DNA of 64,000 nt, taken from Xiphophorus maculatus. Lineage: Eukaryota > Chordata > Actinopteri > Cyprinodontiformes > Poeciliidae. The notes beneath the pieces are model-generated. The model did not search any database. It was not told the DNA's origin and saw only the letters and a list, made by a program, of their open reading frames with translations. The stretch spans positions 12,140,272-12,204,271 of the forward strand of contig NC_036446.1 in assembly GCF_002775205.1 (NCBI RefSeq), written 5' to 3'. Numbering within the stretch: position 1 is the stretch's first letter; each line of letters opens with the position of its first letter. This document shows positions 36,106 to 48,529 of the stretch, one piece after another. Position numbers and translations under genes: made by a program.

Positions 36106-39100
36106 TCATTCTCTTTCCTGGTTCAGTAGCTGATGGGAGTAGATGACGTCCTCGTAGTGGTATTTCCCGGTTAGAGCCAAGATGGAGTCATAGCATCTCA
36201 GCCTACTGAGAACCTTCAGCTCTTCGACCACAGCAGACCTGCAGCAGACAGAGTTTGAAGAAGTTGATGCTGTTAACAGCGAGGAAGGATCTCCATCAGC
36301 CTACAGAGGGATTATAAATATAGCGGATGCGTCCGCAACGCAACTGCAGCAAGAGCCGGGAATGCCTTTAACCGCTTATTGGTTACCATGGTTACCCGCA
36401 TTTACCTCGCTGCTAGCTATTAGCTAGCATGTTGTCAGCGGTCTACAACTGTTTATCACAGCGTGATAAAATACGTTACGCTACTAAATTGACAGTGAAT
36501 GAGATGCGCCTTAATGACTCATAAGCTGCAAGTGAGTCGATAAATGACGAGAGAATACGCCCCAAACGTCGGATGCTACTTGCTAGCAACATTAAAGCAA
36601 TTTGTTTACGATAACGGGAGGCTAACAATAAAACTTCTAACATCTGCAGATGCCGCAAAGCTGCTTATAGGAGTTGCGCCTGGCGAAGAGGAGTGATCTA
36701 CGCTGGCTGCCAGATGTAAATTATTTTATTAGCCACTTTGTAAATATTTAAAATAATATATTCTCGACTGCGTTCTGAAGGCGACATGCGCAGTAAGCGG
36801 CTGCTGACTCAACGTGACATTGACCGATAATCTAAACACAGGTGCTGTATTACCTGCTGCTGGGACTTTCAGGCGGCTGCTGTTTGCAGAGGCTGTGAAC
36901 TTTCTGAACAATGTTGTTCCTGAAATTCTGCAGCTGAGGCAAACAGACGCTTTCTCCTTCAAACCAAGAGTCAGGCAGACATTCTGCAATCTGGAGCCAA
37001 AGAAAAGGTTACAAACAGATCCCAGGATAAACTCTGTGTTTAGATATATTTAAATACCTTTCTGTGTGCAGAAACTACTCTCCTTGACAGCGTCTCACTA
37101 GACAAGGTAATCATCAGGTATCGGTTCAGCAGTTTGTCCAACATTAGTTCTTTCAAAATGGACTCAGGAAGCAGCAGATCCCATTTGCCCATATTCCCCA
37201 GCAGCTAATAGAAACATAATATAATCCCGATTAGCTTAAAAAAAAAAAAACAGCCTGTAAACATTTAAAGGCAACAACATTTAAAATCTGAGACATCTGT
37301 TAGTGCATTAGTTACTTTTACAGCCATCCAGAACTGTTCGTCTCTGAAGCGGCGCTGAGGGGACAATCTGTCCTCCAGCAGCCTGGAAGGAAAAACAAAT
37401 GGACCATTAATGTGACTGAGATGATGATGCACAAAATAATATAAAATGATCCTTTATAGACAAGGAATTTAATCCAATCAGTGAATGATCAATGACTCTA
37501 GTATACTGACTTTTTTGGATACAAGGGGATAAAGACGTCTTCATCTACACAGCTTCTGAGCCTATGAACCACTGCTTCAATAAATCCCTGCAAGAAACAG
37601 AAAATACAGTTTATCTGATGCATGTTTCATAGGCTACATTCACACAGCAGGTGAATAAAATCCAAATCCTCTTTTTTGCCTATATGTGACCAATATCTGA
37701 CCATTTCACTGCAGTTTCAACATCCCAATTTCTTTAATCATCCAAAAATATCCAATCTGTGCCACTTCCATATGTGGTACTAATTCGGATACACGTCCAA
37801 TAGTTTTCAAAACTTCTGCATTCTGATTGGTCATGTTGCATTTTATCCAACTTCTATGTCATTAATTTGAGACATGCATCATATTTCTGCACCATAAAAA
37901 GCCAGAGGCAGTAAATCAGGATGTAAACAATGGATGAAAATTATAATTACGACCTTATGAACAAAGTCTGCTCCGCTAAAGCAGATCACAATCAGACCAC
38001 CGGTGTTTTTGACTACAAATCCAAACAGACTTCTTTACATAAGCTGCAGTCAATGCTCCACAATGTTCTTTTTATTAGCTTTATTCATTTTTGATATGAT
38101 TTTGTCTGGTTTAATTGCTAAATAAACTTTAAACTGATGCATAAATGACTCCATACACCATTACTTCCACACACACTATGTGCCGTCAACGTTCCTCTGC
38201 GAATGCGGGTCGCAGAAGTCTCACTGCAGTCTGGTTTAATTAGTATTATGAATGACAACACACACACACAAAAAAATAGGTTTTCAGCAACAACAAAAAA
38301 ACTTTGGAATTAAGCATCAAAACCTAAACATAATAAATGTAACGCTAGTTGGCTTCACCTTAACAGGTTTACTCTGCTCGCCTTCAAAGATGGAGTAATC
38401 CTCACTCAGCCTGTGGCAGACAGCAGACAGGCAGGTAGATTGTTGGTTGGAAAAAGGATCCCACACCAACTCCACATGGCCTGCGCAGAAAAACACAAAT
38501 TATTTATTCACTTGCCCTGACAGACAAAATGTACAGAAACAGAAAACTCTCTGCTGGTAAAGATGGCAGCAGTACAATCTCACACTGCAGCACAGTGAAG
38601 CAGTGGTAGCAGAACTGTCAACTTCCAGCTTAAATCCAAAATTTAAATCCCAGCTTGGGGTATTTTCTACATTCTGTCACATTTTCTGACATAAAAAAGT
38701 ATCTTTTTTTGCCACAGCCATCAGCAGATTTGTTCCAATCTGTACAAAATAAGCTACATAGAAATATAAACATTGCTTGTTAATGTGAAATCTAACCTCT
38801 CCACAATCTCTTTGTAGTCTCCTAAAACTTAAGAGCGTCTTTAAAAACGTTAGTCAAGCAGACACATATTAATTGCCTTTAAACACAAATATTACCGTTT
38901 TGTTTTGAGTAATGTGCAAAAAAACAAACATAATATAGCTTCAAAGTAGCTCACTGGTGCTACATCTCATAATTTAATCTTTGAGAATTAGGTACATATA
39001 CACGTGAATATGTGCTGATGGATATATGAGTGTAGAGCAGGGGTGGGCAATCCTGGTCCTCAAGGGCCGGTGTCCTGCAACTCTTAGATGTCTCCCTGAT

Positions 39101-42100
39101 CCAACACGCTTGAATCCAACAGCTGAATCACCTCCTCAGTGCAGTCAAGTTCTCCAGAGTCCTGCTAATGACCTCATTATTTGACTCAGGTGTGTTGAAG
39201 TAGAGGTACATCTAAAAGTTGCAGGAGACCGGCCCTCGAGGCCTGGAGTTGCCCACCCCTGGTGTAGAGATAGAGTAGGGTAAGAGATAGAGTACACAAG
39301 AAGTGAGAGACATGTGAGAAAGAAGGATGGGAAAGTTGTTTTTCTTTCTATTTGTATGTGTTTTTTAAATTTTTGTATGTATTTTTTTATTTTTGTTCAC
39401 TTTTATCTTTTCTCTGATGTTTAAATTATCCTTATACGGTGAGCTTAAAAAGATTAAACTTTGGTCTGTGTTCCTGCTGCAAATATGTTTTTTTATATTT
39501 TAGTTTACAATTAGAATAAGACCATGCACCTAAAAAATAAATAAAATTGAATCTTAAAAAAAAGCATAATACAATTTTTGAAGAATTGTGTTCGTGAAAA
39601 GCAGGAAAGAAAAACAAAGTTTCCTTTGGTTCCCTAAATTCTCTGAGCAAAGGTTTTATGCATTCTTCACTTAAACTAGTTACTGTGATTTGATTACGGA
39701 CTCAGTGAAAACTATGAAATTAATTTGTTCAAGTAATGACTCCTGAAAGCCTGGCTCTTAATTCTTTTAGCTACTGACCGTTACGGATAATACCCGAGAC
39801 AGAAAACATGAAGTGAAAATTAAAAAAAAAAAAAAAAAACTACAGACAAAATGGTAAGCAATAGACAAAACAATTACAGACTACAGCTCCATCAATTCAC
39901 CTTGACAGGATCTAAAAAGTTAACATTATTGGTAAAATGTTGAAAAGTGTGTGATATTTACTGGTTATTTTGGGTAGAAGAGTCTTTTCTATGACGTTAG
40001 AGAGCGTCTGTCTGTCTGTGTGCTCCAGCTCCTCATGGCCGTGTCCGTGACAAAACGTCTCCACTGCTGTGAACCACGGGAGGGTTTCAAATTCTCCACC
40101 AACGTCCTGTAACACAAACACAGAAATGATCAACACCTCGACGTGTTTGGCCAAGCCTGATCGTTTATAATCTCTGCTCTCACTTTTAACGGGTTCCACA
40201 CCAGCAGCTGATGCCTAACGATGGGGTTGAGCAGCTTGGGCAGACACAGTGAAATGTAGGCGTTGTGGTAGGAGTCAGAGTACGACCTCCTCCATTCTTC
40301 AAATCGAGACAGAATCTTTTTAACGTTGCAGAAGTCGTCTTGGACGTCAGCAAACACCGCCTGAGCTCTCGACTGGACATCAGCTGAAGAGAGAGCATAG
40401 AAGGCACAAAGTGAGACAATCCATCAAGTAGAAAACAAAAAATAAGCACCTACAGTAAACTTTTAGCAAATAGAGTACAAATGCAACGTGCACTGTGGTA
40501 GGAAAGCAAACAATTAATTGACTTATGGTTAATTATCGATTAACAGTTCATTAGATTTAAAATTAGTTTCAATGGATTAACTAAATTAGCTTAGATGTTC
40601 TTCAGTGCTGTAGTTTGGCCGCCAACCACCAGAGGGCGCCTCTGGTCATCCTTGCCGTTGTTACAGGCGCAAAGATGGCGGCCATAAACGGTCCAAACAG
40701 AGTCCGATGTGGAATGAAAAATGCACTTTATGCGGTTCTGATTTGAAATAAACACTCGACAAATTCCTGAAGTTTCACCTGAATTCCTGAAGTTTCAATT
40801 ACTGCGAAGTAATTTCCCTGCTGGGATGAATAAAGTACTTCTATTCTATTCTATTCTTAATGGCGCAAATTCAGCCGAACTACATTATGAGGCGGCGTCA
40901 ACCTTTCAACAGAAAATGACTGATGTGCTACGAAGGCGATGACGTGACGACAGAAAAGCGAAAGAGATGACGGGAAAAATTTGTAACATAGTGGGAAAAA
41001 ACATGCCAACATGATTCTAATAAGTAAGGTTGATTTTGAGGGCCGTCCTGAGTTAAAGGGCGTCATAGAGCAAAGTTTTAAAATTTATTCAGGAGCCACC
41101 AGACAGAACTACTGTATGAACATCTTTGTCAATGGGGCATTAAATATTTCACATATTTTAATCTTTATTTTTCTATCCAGCTACCTAAGATGTTCCTGTT
41201 ATGTTATATGAAATAATGTGAGAAAACCACAGTATTTAATACACCTGACACAAAATGTTACATGGCACTTTAGATTAATTGATCATCGATAACGGGCATA
41301 TCTGAACCATGGTATTTGACAACGATTGCAGTTTGCTCTAAGTGAAGGCTCATAAAACAGATTTGTTTTTCACATATTCTCTCCTGAAGCTGCTCCTCTT
41401 CTTCTTCAGAAAGCTTGGCATCTTCAGGTAAATGAAAATCTTCTAGATTACTGGCCACTTCACTGCAGGTTACACACACAAAAGAATTAAAAGTAAGAAC
41501 TATGGTTTTTTTGTAGAAAAAAAAAGTTAAAACAGGAAAGTAATTTTAAATTTCACTAACCACTGAATATCAGAGCTGCCAGTCTGTTCCTCTGTGTTAT
41601 CTTCAAGAGACAAGGAGTTAGTTTAAATGTTTCATCACTTCCTGGATGTTTGGTTGCATCACATAGAGCAAATACTTACAGCTGAGCTGCTGCAGCCGGT
41701 CAGCCTCCTCTTTTATCCTCTTTCGCCTCTGAGCCAACAGCGCCTCCATGTGATCAGACAACAGAGTGTGCATTTCCAGCTCCAAGGCATTGATTTCAAC
41801 AATCTAAAGACAAGAAATTAGTGATAAAACCTTAAATCAATTAAAAAATAAAGAATGTATTAAAGGTGTCCCATCATGCTTCCTCAAACAGGTTAGAATA
41901 GATTTATGGGCGATACAAAATATGTTTATAAATTTTTTTGCATAAAATCATTCTTAGATAATGTGATTTTACTCTTGTCAGTTCTGAAAAGAGTTCACAA
42001 TGGACAGAATTAGCTGTTTAGGGCCTCTGTTACTTTAAATCCAAATAAGTAGCTCCCAACTCAACGTTTTTACGCGCATGTGAAAATGGCTGCAAAGAGA

Positions 42101-45100
42101 TGCACAATTACACAACTGTACATCTTTGAAAAGCAGAAGTGGAGCCTCCTGCTCAACCAACAAGAATGCAGCAAGTGGTTTCTTAATGGTAAGTAAACAA
42201 CAAAACACTCGTCTTTTCCAGCAGCCATTTCACAGCACATACTGCAGAAAAAAAAACAGCTGACCAAACATGCTGGAACTTGGGTTGCTAAGTAACGGGT
42301 TAGGTTTCGCTGGGCTTGCTAGGTGATGGACAGTGCGCATCAATTACCAACAAGCAGGGAGGATTTGCACACTAAGCAAAAAAAGTTATTGCCAAAAACG
42401 GCTTTTTTTTAATTTTCAGAAGCAGAGTTCCAAATGGAAGCATAAAAATATGCAAAATTCACATTTTGCATATTTTTATGCTTCTATTTGGAAGCATAAA
42501 TAGATCACCCTTTAAATATCACTAATCAAGCTTTATACTCAATCAAGCAGCTTTTCCACATAATCTTCTTTGTAAGCGACACATATTGTTTTCATAATTT
42601 TTTACAATAATGTTTATTTCCAGATCATAACTTGGTGAACTCAGACCTTCTCCTGCAGACAGTCGACCAGGTTGTGGATGTAGAGGATCATGGTTCTGTA
42701 AAACCTGAGCTGAGCCTCAGAGGAACTTTCCTCCAGCAGCTCTAATGAACTCTTGGCGTTCTCGGCGTCGCCCTCCATCCTCCTCAGCTCCGCCTGCCGT
42801 GCTCTGTACACCTCCTTCAAGGAGTCCAGTCTAGAGACAAAACACAATCGGGGGAAAAATGATCTTATATTCGATGAAACAAAAAGTCTGTAATAAAGAA
42901 CGTCACAGGGAAAGGAAACTTGAATATTTGTATTTGAGAAATCCATTTTTATTTTCAGTAAATTTATGGCAAGTCCTTTAACTATAACTAAGAGTTGAAA
43001 GTATCAATTTTTGTCCTTATCAGTGTAATTTCAAGATGTTTGTGTTACTTCTAAGGTATCTACAGGCTTCAACAGTATTTCCTCACAGCTCTGAAATATT
43101 TTCAGCTCTGAGAAACAGAAAGAAAAAGGAAAAGAGAACTGCTAGAAAATGTAGGAAACTTTTTGCGGTAAATAAATGTTTAGCTTATTTAATTGAGTCA
43201 CATTTTTTAATTTTTATTTGTTACTGTGTTTATAATTTTGTTTATTAAAACATGTCTCTCTTGTAAATGAGATCTTGAATCTCAATGAGAACTCAATGAG
43301 AACCTGTAAATACACAGTATTTATTTGACTGTATAAATAAAAGTCAAAAATTAATATCTTTACTAAAACTGTTATTAAAAGCACATTTAGCTTATTTTAT
43401 GCATTTTGAATTTTTGTGTCAATACCATTAATTATGGCTCTTTTTACCAATCTGATTATATCAAACAACTGATTTTAAATATAATTAAACACCTGGTTGT
43501 ATTTAGATAAATGTTTCTACATTCTAACTTCAGTTCAGAAAAGCATCCATTAGTTTACTTTAACTAGTCAGATACAAACTGTAGTTTTGAACAGTGATTC
43601 TGCTAGTTGCAGCTACACCAAGGTTTGAAGTGAAAATACATTAAACATGTGTTCATCTATGTCTGAATCAGTGTGGTTGTGGATTGTTATGATGTGATGT
43701 AAGTACAGGCATTGTAAATGACAGGAAAACAAACTTTTTAGTGATCCTTTTCTTCACCGTTGAGACAGAAACAAGAGGAAGGGTCTTTGGGATCTTAGCC
43801 CCTGTTAGTCTCTTTTTGTGTCCTCCTCTCTCTGGCCTGCTGTTGCTGCTGTAGCTGCTGGACTCGCTGCCAGACGGACTCTGAGAAGGGGGGGGAAAAA
43901 AGAGACTTTCTGTTAAAAAAATGTTTCTTTTCCAATTAATAGTCAAACTTGACAATAGGAAAATGATTAGAGGGATAAAGAGCATGAAGAGATCACACTG
44001 GACAGAGGAAAATAAAACAGAAACAGAGAGCAGAAAATGAAGAAGAATGGGAAGAAATAGTTTTATTTTATTTTTCACCAGTTCCCCTGGTCGTCTCTTG
44101 ACTCCCTTTTCAATCTGTGTCTGCTCCCAAAGTTCCTGCTCCTCCTCATCAGTTGCTGACAGACTTCCATCACTTCCTCCTTTATTATTACACCAAAAAT
44201 ATAAAACAGACAACACTGAATCTTTTTTTGTATTTACTTAGATTAAATTTTTTTCCACTTCTGAACAGATGCCTTTTATTCTATTTTATTTGCTGAAGCT
44301 CACAGTATCTCTGGTTGCTCTCTTTCATGGTATCACCTCGTTTTTACCTAGTTTCTCTGCAATCCTCTCCCTGATGCTCTTTATTCGGGGGGCGAACTCG
44401 ATTCTTCTCTCATGGTCGTCTGGCTCATCATCGTCGTCATTTTCAACTCTGTCCTCTTCATCGTCGCGGCTGTAGTGATCGGGGGTGCTGCCAGCGGAGC
44501 TCCGGCCATCTCTACCCAACGGTATGAACTCCTTCTGGGCTCGCGCCGCGCGCCGCTGCCTCCTGGCCGCGTGTATCTCCTCTGCTTTAGGGATAACGGC
44601 TGAGGAGCCAAAAGTTATACAGATTTTGAGCACGCTTTCTCTATCACAACTTCTTTTAATAAATACATTCAATAAACATGAAGACATACTTGGTTTGGCA
44701 GCAGAGCAGCTGGAGTCAGAGTTGGAGCTACTTGCAGGTGATCTAGCAAAACCTCCTTCACCGTCATTGTCACCATCGTTACTGTTGACGTCATCGTCAT
44801 CATCATCATCATCGTCACCATCGTTATTATCATCATCACTATGCTGAGAATATGGTGAAGCCTCACTGCTGTCTCCATGACTGGGAGAAACAGATGGTGG
44901 GGCATCTGCACCACCAGAAGCTGGAAGACATGCAGTGCAGAAGAAATTTGATCAACACACAATGATTATAGGTAGAGCTACAGATAAATTATTTTAGTAT
45001 TCTGTTATTCGGATGAGTAATCAGATAAATTGGCACAATCTGTAGATTTTTTAGGCTTATTAGAGTATTAGAAATACATTAAAAGAAGCAAATGAACAAA

Positions 45101-46570
45101 CAATTCAACTCACTTTTTAAATAAGATAAGTATTTTAAAATGCAACATTTTTTACAGAATTTGAACCAGGTGAAGCTAAAACTATGCCACTTGAGTAGTT
45201 TATGGACAAAGAAGGTTTTTATTTATTTATTTATCTCAAAAGCAAATTGTATATATTTTAAAAGGATAAATATTGACCTGGACTTAATTTAAGTTCATAT
45301 ATACATTTAGAGAAAGGAGGAATCAGAAAATGGAGAACATTTTGGTTATTTTAGATAGATAGATAAATCTTAGATAGATTTTACCTTTGCTGAGGCTCGT
45401 CTTGGTGGCTGGGGCCTCCTTCTTCCTGGCTTGAAACACCACAGCTTTATCAGAGGACCTCTTTAGTTTAAAAGTTGATTCTTCTGCTACAAGAAGAAGA
45501 AATGAAAAGTTTTTAGTTGAAATTTTGAGCATTATGCATGTACCTTTTAGCTCTAATCCAACTTTAAGGTAAATGGTCTGCAACCTTTATAATCCTAAGA
45601 GCCATATTTGCCTCCAGTATAGCGAATTAAGACTGGTTTAGAACAGCAAATGTATTTATTTATTTTATATATAAAAGGCTACTTTAGGAAATTTGTCATT
45701 TCAAAGATTCGCCTTTTAGTTCTGTTTTTGGGTTTCAGAATAAAGATGATTGATATCTTTCTGTGGAAGTTAATGAAAATGAAAAAAGCACACAATTTCC
45801 AACTTAATTACAAAATAAAGTAGATCTCAAAACAATATTACTGGTATTTTTAGAGTCATTATGTTATGGAAAATTAATAACACAAGGACAAACTGCTTAA
45901 ACGAGCTGGTGTTAAAATTTGTATTTAGAAACAGTTGATTGTTTATCGTTTTAAGTCAGAGATATTAAGAGCCATTGTGGATCATCCAAAGAGCCACTTC
46001 TGGCTCCGGAGCCGCAGGTTGAAGACCCCTGTTCTGAATCGGACGACTATTTCAGTCAAATAGTCAATACATGTACTTTTGTCACGAAAGACCCAAATAA
46101 ATTACAACGTGAAAAGTAAAAAAAAAAGAATATTTTTACACTGTAGGTAAACGTTTATGTCCGTTGCCATCTTTCAACGGACAGAAAACATCGATTTTTC
46201 TGTCCGTCAATGACAGAAAATATTTATTTCTTCACTTTAGCGCATTAATTTAGCTACCTTCTTTGTCGTCTGTAAAACTAAGGATGGAGCTTTTCGTCGT
46301 CTTTGTCCCATCTTTATCATCTCTGTCCTCCATCGCTTCCAGCGCCTCGGCCGCGGGTTCTCCATCACTGCTGTCCGCCTGCGGAGGTGTCGCTTCCCGC
46401 TTGGAGCTGCAGGAGATGCCGCGGCTCTGCGCCGCTTTGGGAGGCTTGTTTATCACCGACGGAGCCTCTTCGGGTTCATCTCCTTCTCCGCCGTTCTTCT
46501 GTTGGTCCTCATCCTCGCTGGAGCTCTGTTTTCTCTGGCGAAAGTTCCTCCGTGGCTTCTTGTTGAACAT
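36106..46570 (-). CDS. gcfc2: GC-rich sequence DNA-binding factor 2 (intron-large complex component)
   Basis: GCFC2 is a nuclear protein of the GCF/PAXBP1 family involved in pre-mRNA splicing and lariat spliceosome disassembly. Eighteen coding exons on the minus strand: 46570-46258, 45486-45385, 44920-44690, 44599-44348, 44179-44079, 43880-43735, 42830-42647, 41803-41680, 41600-41561, 41462-41374, 40383-40184, 40106-39962, 38480-38359, 37587-37511, 37382-37316, 37204-37058, 36990-36854, 36238-36106. Phases close throughout, giving 869 residues (human GCFC2 781, PAXBP1 917). The start MFNKKPRRNFRQRK and the SILSF motif are family marks. IHAARRQRRAARAQ and EPDDHERRIEF follow, then a coiled-coil region. 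The GCF domain shows VQDDFCNVKKIL, ISLCLPKLLNP, WNPLK, VWDPFS, DEDVFIPLYPKK, EQFWMAVKLLGN and LNRYLMI. VQDDFCN and YIHNLVDCLQEK favour GCFC2 over its paralog PAXBP1. Exon 3 encodes an Asp-rich tract. The donor at 41561 could be two bases different (CA or CAGTG end). Confidence 0.94.
39038..39261. mobile_element. hAT-like MITE with perfect 8-bp target duplication
   Basis: The termini CAGGGGTGGGCAATCCTGGT and GGAGTTGCCCACCCCTG are inverted repeats. The 8-bp duplication GTGTAGAG is at 39030-39037 and 39262-39269. The length is 224 bp. It lies in the gcfc2 intron between exons 39962 and 38480. A relative is at 57347-57560. Confidence 0.92.
41860..42515 (+). mobile_element. Dispersed non-autonomous element, copy C (gcfc2 intron)
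   Basis: It begins TTAAAGGTGTCCCATCATGC and ends GATCACCCTTTAA. The body matches copies A and B (CATCTTTGAAAAGCAGAAGT, CAGCTGACCAAACATGCTGG). The near-terminal TTAA on each side could be a target duplication of piggyBac type, but the inner ends pair poorly. Confidence 0.7.
44966..45300. mobile_element. Fragment of the TAGGGCTGCAAC-type hAT-like family
   Basis: GGTAGAGCTACAGATAAATT, CGGATGAGTAATCAGATAAA and GAATTTGAACCAGGTGAAGC follow the order of the 19881-20544 copy. The right end is missing. Confidence 0.5.
45565..46033 (-). mobile_element. hAT-like element copy in gcfc2 intron 1 (reverse orientation)
   Basis: The right end reads TGGCTCCGGAGCCGCAGGTT then GAAGACCCCTG. Its inverse, starting GGGGTCTTCAACCTGCGGCT, opens the copy at 57699. 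Both have AAGTGGCTCTTTG and TGGCTCTTAATA-like bodies about 470 bp long. The left end, GGTCTGCAACCTTTATAATC, pairs with the far end of the second copy (GATTGTAAAGGTCACAGGCC). Confidence 0.7.
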
Positions 46571-46680
46571 TTCTGTCTACACAACGTTCCTGTCATACGT
46601 TACTTCTGACGTTTGCGGTAAAATGTCGCAAAGCAGCAGCAATGCACCATGGGTAATGTAGTAAACGAGCGTATACTGTG
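46571..46680 (-). promoter_or_regulatory. gcfc2: gcfc2 promoter with a ZNF143/Staf-like site
   Basis: On the minus strand, about 70-95 bases before the start codon, is ACTACATTACCCATGGTGCA followed by TTGC (46662-46639). This resembles the long ZNF143 (Staf, SBS) element of vertebrate housekeeping promoters, of the ACTACA-N-TCCCA-N-TGCATTGC type. The position fits a proximal promoter. Binding is inferred from the sequence only. Confidence 0.45.
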
Positions 46681-47016
46681 GAAAACAAGCGTAAGCTAGC
46701 TACATTTCAAAGGAAATTTATCATATAGTTTATAAAAGTTTCTCATAACTATTCCAGGTTTGGAAAATGTGTAATAAAAAGTTAATTTAGGGCCTCAAAT
46801 ATCAGTAAAGACCTAGTTTTGACGGTAGATGTTGGGGATGCTGTGGTGACGCCAAATCAAATAGATTTTTTTTTCTTTCTTTTTAACATTAATTCAATTG
46901 CTTATGAGTGATATAGGACCTCTATATTTTTGTGCTTCCCAGGGGACAAAAGGCTCCAAAAGGAGGGCTAAGTGGGGCCATGACTCCCACTTGAAAAATA
47001 TTGACCAATAGTGGCA
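46681..47016. other. Intergenic DNA between gcfc2 and the itsn2 promoter
   Basis: AT-rich sequence with no gene. The segment at about 46930-46990 (CCAGGGGACAAAAGGCTCC, then TGGGGCCATGACTCCC) looks like part of an old dispersed repeat that ends at the tetranucleotide array. Confidence 0.35.
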
Positions 47017-47172
<156 letters not shown>

Positions 47173-47399
47173 GATCTAATTTATTTAATACTTGTTTCTT
47201 TTTTTTAAGTTGTGTCCCCACCTCCCCCCCCAAAAATAATTTCAACTTGCTGCTCCCTTAAAAATTGTCTGTGGCCGCCAGTTTTCCTCTGTAAAAGTAG
47301 CGATAAAATCAGTAAATTCCTCCTTTAACGTGAACAAACGACAGTCCTTTCTGTGCTGCTGTGTCCTTTGTCTCTCCGTGTCCCGTCCTCTCCCCCGTG

Positions 47400-47709
47400 T
47401 GTCCATCTGTGGAGCTGGCATCCCTCCCTTTCTCTCCGTCTCCTCCCACCGCGGTCGGTCGGACGTTAACTGAGCCCCGCTGCCTCCGGCGAACACTCGT
47501 CGTCGTCAGCCATGTTGTTGGTGTGACACACGGAGCTGTCAGCAACAGGTTCCCAGAGTTCGCCAGCGTGGGTAAAACTCACCAGCCTCGACTCTCCGTG
47601 GACGGTGAACTTGACAGCGTGTTCGAGGAAGCGTCCAGAAGTGTTGAGGGATACTTTTGAGGCGGCTCGGAAGTTGGTGTTTTCTCTGGTTTGACCGTGG
47701 GAGAGAAAG
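47400..47709 (+). promoter_or_regulatory. itsn2: CpG-rich promoter and probable non-coding first exon of the intersectin gene
   Basis: A GC/CpG-rich block (CCACCGCGGTCGGTCGGACG, CTCGTCGTCGTC) stands out from AT-rich flanks. It ends in a good donor on the plus strand, GGGAGAGAAAG then GTACTC (exon end 47709). No coding start is used in it. The next convincing plus-strand exon is 59413-59471, which carries the intersectin start codon; human ITSN2 also has an untranslated first exon. The link across an 11.7-kb intron is inference. Confidence 0.45.
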
Positions 47710-48529
47710 GTACTCGAGCTAAACTGATTGTCTAAGCACGACTGTAACTTTGATGTTAGCTTTGTAAAGAAACAAAACGATGACTTTTAACTTTTATTTA
47801 CACTTTGAGCAATAAATAGTCCCGGTATGTTTGCTTGTGTCGCAACTTTTGATTCCAGGAAATGTGCTGGAAAAAAATTGATGTTTGTAGGGAGTGATGG
47901 ATCTCCTCTCTGCTGATCCCCAAACTGGCTGGAGCTGTAGTTCGGTTAGCTAGCTAAGTTCTGTTCTCATTAGCTTGATATGTTCGTGGACTCTTGCAGG
48001 TTCGGTGTGGATGGCTTCTTCTATAAGATCAGGCCTGTTTGCTGGAAAGTTTGCAAAGGCAGATTTGCCGGAAAGTCTCTTAAATTCCTCTCGGTTGAAA
48101 CTAGTCAAACAGGTTGTAGGTCTCAGTGAGTGGTGACAAGTGATCAGGGAATGTAACTCTATCAGTTCATCAACAGACACATAGAGGCTGGCGGATTGTC
48201 TGCAGAAAGGAGAGGTCTGTAGAGAGTGACTGTGCAGGTTTGGCTTTGATATTCAGCCTGTTGTGAGCTTTCAAAGCCAGGAGAGGATAAACATAAACCC
48301 AGTCTTTAGATATGTTAACAAAACTTTCAAAAGAGTTTAAAACAGCCTTTTAATTTCAGTTTTAAAAATACTTTACGTATCCTAAAGAGAAATTAAACTA
48401 TCTTCAGAGAGTTGCTATGGATGGTGATGCTGTGGGCATTAAGGAACTCTGGTAGCAGTCAGTCTAGCAGCAAATTTGAAGAGGCCTCTGACCAAAGACT
48501 GTTTCTGTCTCGTGGCTAGCTGTGTTTCC

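Noticed and set aside
44381..44847. Overlapping open frames on both strands around gcfc2 exons 3 and 4
   Set aside because: Shadows of the acidic and Arg-rich coding exons; only the minus-strand chain keeps phase with its neighbours and family motifs.
36106..46570. Calling the gene PAXBP1 rather than GCFC2
   Set aside because: The family start MF-x-K and the SILSF motif occur in PAXBP1, but VQDDFCN, NLVDCLQEK, EPDDHERR and WNPLK all fit GCFC2 better.
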